DNA from: JAEUIX01 sp046156035
GTDB taxonomy: Bacteria > Planctomycetota > Phycisphaerae > Phycisphaerales > UBA1924
DNA length: 64,000 nucleotides
Assembly (NCBI GenBank): GCA_046156035.1
Contig: JBJXEW010000022.1
Span: 1-64,000 of the forward strand
Direction: 5' to 3'
The stretch's first letter is position 1. Each line of letters opens with the position of its first letter. The notes beneath the pieces are model-generated. The model was not told the DNA's origin, ran no database searches, and saw only the letters and a list, made by a program, of their open reading frames with translations. Below are positions 60,001 to 64,000 of the stretch, in pieces. The position numbers and the translations under genes are program-made.

Positions 60001-60616
60001 CTACCTCCACCTGCGGGCGATGGGCGGGGGCGACTGGGCACACTTTGTGAAGGGTTTCTACCCCGTCTTCAACCGCGAGGGGATCATTCTCGACGTGCGG
60101 CACAACCGCGGCGGGAACATTGATTCGTGGGTGCTCAGCAAGTTGCTGCGCAAGCAGTGGGCCGCGTGGACGGGGCGTGTGGCCAACCCGCCGAGTTGGA
60201 ACATGCAGTACGCGTTCCGCGGGCACATGGTGGGCCTGTGCAACGAGCGCACCAGCAGCGACGGCGAGACGTTCTGCGAGGGGATGCGGCGGCTGAACCT
60301 GGGGAAGGTGATCGGCACGCGCACGTGGGGCGGGGGCATCTGGCTCACGTCGAGCAACGTGCTGGTTGATCGCGGCCTCGCCTCGGCGAGTGAGTTTGCC
60401 GTCTTCGGGCCCGAGGGCGACTGGATGGTGGAGGGGCGGGGGTTCACGCCGGATATCGTGGTGGATAACGGGCCGCACGAGACGTTCAACGGTGAGGATG
60501 CGCAGTTGAAGGCGGCCGTGGACCACCTGATGAGGTTGATGGCGGAGAAGCCGGTGCCGCCGCTGGCACCACCCAGCCGGCCGAAGAAGAACAGCCCGGA
60601 TCATGCGGGGAAGTAG
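57074..60616 (+). CDS. Tricorn-type protease homologue, exported
   Basis: A 1180-residue protease with signal peptide (LAAGLMGLLFAGSLFAGGVHAA). Two beta-propeller regions (TolB-like repeats such as ELQPAISPDGQWLAFIAG) precede the C1 domain, a PDZ segment (about residues 870-930, IYQCEPDDPQRVSPLAKPEVACKVGDVIEAIDG) and the C2 serine protease. The catalytic Ser is probably Ser1062 in NERTSSDGE; the His is near residue 830 in ALHHFVRGGD. A Lys/Glu/Asp-rich linker (about residues 586-650, built from KEKEKEK and KKDDKKDE words) interrupts the second propeller. It would degrade peptides outside the cytoplasm. Confidence 0.92.
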   Translation: MHRTLAAGLMGLLFAGSLFAGGVHAAAPAVAPPVGEVAAAPVGAPLGYYRQPAIHKDTVVFVAEGDLWKVKTTGGGGVATRITSHPAGELQPAISPDGQWLAFIAGYEGPQEVYVMPMSGGLPRRLTWDDAGCGVLGWTADGRVIARTDKLSTLPSQQTTLIEPKTGERTMLPLAQCADAVFEPEGGKAEEAATVFVRIPFNGSWTKRYQGGTIEQLWRFKKGEGEAKNLTGDFDGTSKRPMWFKGRVYFLSDRDGHMNIWSMTPDGKDFKQQTKYVGYDIMGASLDSSGGGKVAYQLQADVHVFDIATGETRPLAITLDSDLDQMRERWVEKPVDWITGANISLDGEKVAITARGRVFVVPHRQGRIVDAFRDDGIRYRDARFIKDSDTLVTLSDKSGEVEVWQMPANGVGASEQVTKGSTVLKWGAYPSPDGKWIAHHNKDHELWVYNTQTKVDTKIDSSTIDDFSDLAWSADSGWLAYVAGAANAYTQLKVWHANAEAGAAGAVPVVVSSDRYWSYAPAWSEDGKWLFFLSDRTFRTLVGGPWGPNQPDPYLDETTKVYALALKRDQRWPWLPKDEVQAAKEKAEKEKEKEKEKDKPKEPEAAAEKKDDKKDEPAKTDDKGEKPAASDDKKDEKKDGKKDAKPKKVEIELEGLAERLYEVPLKAGNYGNLSANDKGLFLTSRPSGFDAKTDLVVYEIKNEGPELKTVMADINTYQMSADTKKLLIRKKDTFYIVDAAAASAPSGADLEKKAVNLAGWSLNLVPRQQWKQMYIEAWRLMRDYFYDKDMHGVDWRAMLDKYLPLVDRVASRAELSDVLAQMVGELSALHHFVRGGDLRTGRDEISFGNLGGVLVRDEANGGWRITRIYQCEPDDPQRVSPLAKPEVACKVGDVIEAIDGVATLSVPDYQQLLRAKAGRQVLLRIKPAKADGGGFDAGRDAIVVPISGGAESDLRYTDWEHSRRLMVEKLSGGRIGYLHLRAMGGGDWAHFVKGFYPVFNREGIILDVRHNRGGNIDSWVLSKLLRKQWAAWTGRVANPPSWNMQYAFRGHMVGLCNERTSSDGETFCEGMRRLNLGKVIGTRTWGGGIWLTSSNVLVDRGLASASEFAVFGPEGDWMVEGRGFTPDIVVDNGPHETFNGEDAQLKAAVDHLMRLMAEKPVPPLAPPSRPKKNSPDHAGK

Positions 60617-60862
60617 GGGAAGGCACGGAGGCACGAGGAAGGCAGGAAGAAGGCACAAAGGCACCCGCACGGCGGGAGGCTGCGGCACGGACGGAATACA
60701 GCATCGAAGTCGGCCCGCAGCGGCCGACTTCGATGGCACGAGTGGCGGAACCCGCAGCCGCGCTTGCCGAATACTGTGCGGGGGGTGCCGGCTGCACGAT
60801 GCGCCGGTCGCTGGTTGGTTTGTGCTGTCCCCTCTCCCCTGCCCCCTGTCCGCTGCCTTCCT
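60617..60862. repeat. GGCACGGAGGCACGAGG word repeat and inverted partner
   Basis: After the tricorn gene come imperfect copies of AAGGCAC and GAGGCACGA. AGGAAGGCAG (60636-60645) is the exact reverse complement of 60853-60862. Between them lies no recognisable gene. Confidence 0.6.
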
Positions 60863-61579
60863 GTGGCTGTTGCTCACGTGTGCACAACCTGTGGCATTGA
60901 TCTCGCGGGCGTTGCGCCGGTGCGAGAGCCTGTGTATGCGCTGTTGGTGAAGTTCTGTCCGGAGTGCCGCGGGGCGCACGCGGTGTGGGAGGGGGGCAAG
61001 CACCCGACTACGGCCGCGTGGCGATACACGCGGCTGCTGATGCGGACGCTGCGCGAACTGTGGGGGAGGGTGCTTGTGTGCGCGATGGCACTGGGCCTGA
61101 CGCTGGCGCTGGCGAGCCTGGGCGGGGCACTGCGGCGGGCGGGTGTTGGGCCCAGCGACCTGCTGGCCGGCGAGGCAAGCGTGTCGCCGGTGCAGCGGCT
61201 CGCGAGCGCGGTGGAGACGAACGACTGGGTGATTCTGGTGCTTGCCGGCGTGCCGCTTGCCGCGCTGGCCGGGGGTGCGCTGCAGCGGTCATTGTGGCGG
61301 CACCTGCACCCGATGGCCGTGTGGGGGTTGTGCGTGCTGCTCGCGGCGGCGGTGGCGGGGGGGGAGGGGCTGGGCCGCATAGTGTTCGGGCCGCCGCCAC
61401 AGCGGGGGCCGTGGAACCAGCAGGAGTGGATCGACCACCTGAGCCTGCCGCTGCTGTGCGCCGTGCTTGCGCCGCTGGGCTGGCCGCTGGGGTGGATGTT
61501 GAGCGCGATGGGGCGCGGGATTGCGCGGCGGCGATGGTCGCGGGCGCTCCGCAATGCGCGCCGCAGGAGACGAGCATGA
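60863..61579 (+). CDS. Zinc-ribbon membrane protein
   Basis: From GTG 60863 (or 60878) about 238 residues. The first 35 residues contain HVCTTCGIDLAG and LVKFCPECRG, a zinc ribbon with a wide spacing. Three to four hydrophobic segments follow (VCAMALGLTLALASLGG, WVILVLAGVPLAALAGGAL, WGLCVLLAAAVAGG). The stop overlaps the start of the next gene by 4 bases (ATGA). Function unknown; paired with the 61576 protein. Confidence 0.6.
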   Translation: MAVAHVCTTCGIDLAGVAPVREPVYALLVKFCPECRGAHAVWEGGKHPTTAAWRYTRLLMRTLRELWGRVLVCAMALGLTLALASLGGALRRAGVGPSDLLAGEASVSPVQRLASAVETNDWVILVLAGVPLAALAGGALQRSLWRHLHPMAVWGLCVLLAAAVAGGEGLGRIVFGPPPQRGPWNQQEWIDHLSLPLLCAVLAPLGWPLGWMLSAMGRGIARRRWSRALRNARRRRRA

Positions 61580-62613
61580 TGGGTACGTCCGGAGAATCTG
61601 CCGCGCCGGCCGCGGGGGCTGATGCCCGATCTGCGCAGGCATCGGGGCACCTTGCCCCGCACGACCCGCGGTTCGCATCTGCGCGCGAGGAGCGGCTGGG
61701 GGAACTCTGCGGCGACAGGCTGTGCGTGAAGTGCCAGTTCAACCTGACGGGGCAGTTGATCGTGCGCGAGCCGCACTATGGGATGGTGATCGTGCGCTGC
61801 CCGGAGTGCTCGACGGTGGCGAGCCTGCAGGAGTATCCGCTTCTGGGCAAGTGGGTGGGCCGGTGGACGGGGCTGCTGGCGGCGGTGTGGTTCATCGCGC
61901 TGTGCGCCATGATGGCGGGAAGCGTGGGGATGATGACCGCGATGACGATCACGGTGGCGGACGATCTGGCAGCGCCGTTGGCGGTTCGCATCGGCACGAT
62001 GCAGAAGGCGGAGTCGGCGGCGCAGATCGCGGCCAACCCGCTGCTGGCGGGGTCGGCGAATTCGTGGGGTGCGCCCGAATGGCTCGCGAATCAGGCGATC
62101 GGTGACAACATGCTGGTAGACGGCACCTGGTGGGTGAAGCAGGACGAGGCGAGGGTCATCGCCGATGTAGGGGGCGTGTGGGCGTGCATTGATGTGCGGC
62201 GGACGCTGGCGTGGTGGCCGTTCTCGTTTCTGGTGCTGGGCGTGGGCACGGCGTGGTCGGTGGCGCTGTTGCACCAGCCGCGCAGGCGGGTGTGGCTGTT
62301 TGCGCTGGTGATCGCGGGGATCGCTCTGACGATCGCCGTGATCGTCGCGTTGCAGAGCAGCACGTTCGGCTGGCGCGGGCTGATCGGGGCGGGCGAGGCG
62401 GCGCGGCGGGCGCTGGGCTGGCCCGTGAACATCGTGGGCGTGCTGGCGTTCACGCCGGTGCTGATGGGGAGCCTGGTGGTGGGCAGGTCGATCGTGCGCG
62501 GGCTCATTCGCTTGATGCTGCCGCCGCGGCTGCGGGGGCCGCTGGCGACGTTGTGGATTGCGGATGGGCTGGCGGTGCCGCGGGGCAAAGGGCAAATAGC
62601 AAAGGGCAAATAG
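61576..62613 (+). CDS. Zinc-ribbon polytopic membrane protein
   Basis: A 345-residue protein whose ATG overlaps the upstream stop. The ribbon LCVKCQFNLTGQ...IVRCPECSTVASL lies at residues 50-80, followed by about six hydrophobic segments (GLLAAVWFIALCAMMAGSVGMMTAM first). It resembles the CGYNL proteins at 35067 and 47458. The final residues (RGKGQIAKGK) are encoded by a 14-bp tandem repeat, so the original C-terminus has been replaced or extended. Confidence 0.7.
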   Translation: MMGTSGESAAPAAGADARSAQASGHLAPHDPRFASAREERLGELCGDRLCVKCQFNLTGQLIVREPHYGMVIVRCPECSTVASLQEYPLLGKWVGRWTGLLAAVWFIALCAMMAGSVGMMTAMTITVADDLAAPLAVRIGTMQKAESAAQIAANPLLAGSANSWGAPEWLANQAIGDNMLVDGTWWVKQDEARVIADVGGVWACIDVRRTLAWWPFSFLVLGVGTAWSVALLHQPRRRVWLFALVIAGIALTIAVIVALQSSTFGWRGLIGAGEAARRALGWPVNIVGVLAFTPVLMGSLVVGRSIVRGLIRLMLPPRLRGPLATLWIADGLAVPRGKGQIAKGK

Positions 62614-62632
62614 CAAAGGGCAAATAGCAAAG
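62586..62632. repeat. 14-bp tandem repeat covering the end of the 61576 gene
   Basis: CAAAGGGCAAATAG occurs three times without change (62586-62599, 62600-62613, 62614-62627) plus a partial copy. The stop codon of the upstream gene lies within copy 2. Confidence 0.95.
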
Positions 62633-62691
62633 CGCGAAGGGCAGGCGACCAGCGCAAGGCACAGGCGGATGATCGTGGCACCCGCCGCCTC

Positions 62692-62697
62692 TACACT
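62692..62697 (+). promoter_or_regulatory. -10-like TACACT, FIST gene
   Basis: TACACT ends 6 nt before ATG 62704; leaderless candidate. Confidence 0.5.
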
Positions 62698-62703
62698 CGC
62701 CCG

Positions 62704-64000
62704 ATGCGCAAGCACGCGAGCAATCCTGCTTCCACGCCTGCCGCGGCCACCGACAGGCGGTTGGCCGTGGCGGCGGGGCTGTCGTCGCGGTCCGGGGCTG
62801 CGATGGCTGCGGGGGAGGTGAGCGAGCAGTGCCTGCGTGCGCTGCGGCAGGCGGGCGCGGGCAAGGCCGGGGCTGATCTGGTGATCGCGTTCTACACGCC
62901 GCACCACTTGGAGCGTCTGGCGGAACTGCGGCTGACGCTGCACAGGGAACTTTCGCCCCGGTGTGTGATCGGGGTCTCGGCGGAGGGCGTGATTGCGGGC
63001 AGCGTGGAGCAGGAGAAGGGGCCGGGACTGGCGCTCTTCGCGGCGAGTTTGCCGGGGGTTGAACTCACGCCGTTCTCGACGACCGACCTGCCGCTGATCT
63101 TCGGCGGGGGCGACAGCGACGATGCGCCCACACACGATGACGAGGGAGACCTGGCCCACATGGCCGCCGCGGTGGGGATGCGACCCGGGCACCGGGCCAC
63201 GTTCATCTTTGCCGATCCGTTCAGTGTGAACGGCGATGCGCTTTTGCCCGCGCTCGCGCGGGCGCGGGCGATGTGCGATGCGGGCGGTGCGGGGGCTGCA
63301 CAACATGACGGGGGGGGAATCGCGCACGGCAGGCGCGGGATCGTGATGGGGGGGCTGGCCTCGGCCTCGCCGCGGCCGCGCGGGAATGGGTTGATCTGTC
63401 AGGACCGGGTTTTGCGCGATGGGCTGGTGGGCGTGAGTCTGGGCGGTGCGGTGCGTGTGGACCCGGTGGTGAGCCAGGGTTGCCGCGGGTTTGGGCCGAC
63501 GGTGGTGGCGACGAGCACGAAGGGGAACATCATCCGCACGCTGGCGGGGCGGCCCGCCCTGGATGTGCTGCAGGAGGCGATCGAGTCGCTCGGGGAGGAT
63601 GAGCGGCAGTTGCTCTCGAAGGGTGTGTTTGTTGGGCGGGTGGTGAACGAGTACAAGGAGCGATTCGGGCGCGATGACTTCCTGATCCGCAACGTGGTGG
63701 GCGTGAGCAAGGAGGAGAAGGCGATCGCGGTTGCGGAGCGCGTGGGCGTGGGGCAGACGATCCGCTTCCACATGCGCGATGCACGCACCGCGGCGGAGGA
63801 CCTGGGCATGTTGATGGATGGGCAGCGCCTGCACAGCCCGCCCGCGGGCGCGCTGCTGGTGTCGTGCAACGGGCGAGGCAGCCGGTTGTTCGAGCCGCCC
63901 TTGGGGCCGAATCATGATGCGCGGGCGGTGGCGCGGATGCTGCTGGGCGAACCGCACGAGGCGGGGGAGCGAGTATCCAAGGGTGGCAAGGATGTGGACC
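62704..64000 (+). CDS. FIST-domain protein, C-terminal end beyond the window
   Basis: An open frame of at least 432 residues starting at ATG 62704 and continuing past the right edge. The N-terminal FIST region is seen in GADLVIAFYTPHHLERLAEL and CVIGVSAEGVIAG, then ATFIFADPFSVNGDALLPAL and IVMGGLASASPRPRGNGLICQDRV; the FIST C region begins with VVSQGCRGFGPTVVATSTKGNII. FIST proteins are proposed small-molecule (amino acid) sensors linked to signalling; no histidine kinase or cyclase domain is visible in this fragment. Confidence 0.85.
   Translation, partial: MRKHASNPASTPAAATDRRLAVAAGLSSRSGAAMAAGEVSEQCLRALRQAGAGKAGADLVIAFYTPHHLERLAELRLTLHRELSPRCVIGVSAEGVIAGSVEQEKGPGLALFAASLPGVELTPFSTTDLPLIFGGGDSDDAPTHDDEGDLAHMAAAVGMRPGHRATFIFADPFSVNGDALLPALARARAMCDAGGAGAAQHDGGGIAHGRRGIVMGGLASASPRPRGNGLICQDRVLRDGLVGVSLGGAVRVDPVVSQGCRGFGPTVVATSTKGNIIRTLAGRPALDVLQEAIESLGEDERQLLSKGVFVGRVVNEYKERFGRDDFLIRNVVGVSKEEKAIAVAERVGVGQTIRFHMRDARTAAEDLGMLMDGQRLHSPPAGALLVSCNGRGSRLFEPPLGPNHDARAVARMLLGEPHEAGERVSKGGKDVD

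Noticed and set aside
60874..63957. A 1027-codon open frame on the minus strand
   Set aside because: It is antisense to the two zinc-ribbon genes and the FIST gene; composition is Pro/Arg/His-rich and low in motifs.

Overview
The window is about 64 kb of high-GC bacterial chromosome, probably from the Planctomycetota and most likely class Phycisphaerae. The evidence is the secreted-protein C-terminus with NPDDLGDFI-type dockerin-like motifs, a PEP-CTERM-like sorting tail, a large tricorn-type protease, a divergent CTP synthase, several zinc-ribbon (CxxCGYNL) polytopic membrane proteins, and many short palindromic intergenic repeats. No tRNA, rRNA, CRISPR array or prophage was recognised.

Layout. 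At the left edge (1-120) is the 5' end of an IS5-type transposase, abutting the stop codon of accA; xerD follows. From about 2.2 to 17 kb lies a flagellar cluster on the minus strand. Read in the direction of transcription it is flgF-flgG-flgA-flgH, a terminator, flgI-flgJ-flgN-flgK-flgL, fliW, csrA, flagellin 2, a terminator, flagellin 1, a terminator. It encodes the distal rod, L and P rings, hook-filament junction, filament, and the FliW-CsrA switch that controls flagellin translation. From 17 to 64 kb are housekeeping and conserved hypothetical genes in short units on both strands: an FmdB-like protein, sthA, alaS, rpsL-rpsG, a metallophosphoesterase, a ThiF/MoeB enzyme, a DinB-fold protein, gcvT, a PilZ protein, panC, pyrG, a MoxR ATPase, metallopeptidases, dapF, an M20 peptidase, a kelch-like secreted repeat protein, an Asp/Glu racemase, purN, a gluzincin/PDZ protein, purQ, a DUF1015 protein, a thioredoxin, two CNNM transporters, HscB, an SPFH-GYF protein, a PEP-CTERM-like protein, a tricorn protease, zinc-ribbon membrane proteins, and a FIST protein cut by the right edge.

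Three themes stand out. (1) In the flagellar cluster, the leaders of flagellin 2, flagellin 1, csrA and fliW each contain a perfect hairpin with GGA in its loop on the coding strand. That is the recognition form for CsrA, which is encoded alongside, and suggests a compact CsrA-FliW circuit with autoregulation. (2) Outside the flagellar genes about sixteen start codons sit only 5-9 nt downstream of a TAnnnT (-10-like) hexamer with little or no Shine-Dalgarno sequence, which suggests widespread leaderless mRNAs. (3) Intergenic DNA is rich in palindromic and word-repeat elements, some of which run into coding sequence and form protein tails.

Genes were read by translation and motif recognition only. 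Function names are family-level inferences; start codons were chosen from Shine-Dalgarno sites, overlaps, -10 spacing and family N-termini.
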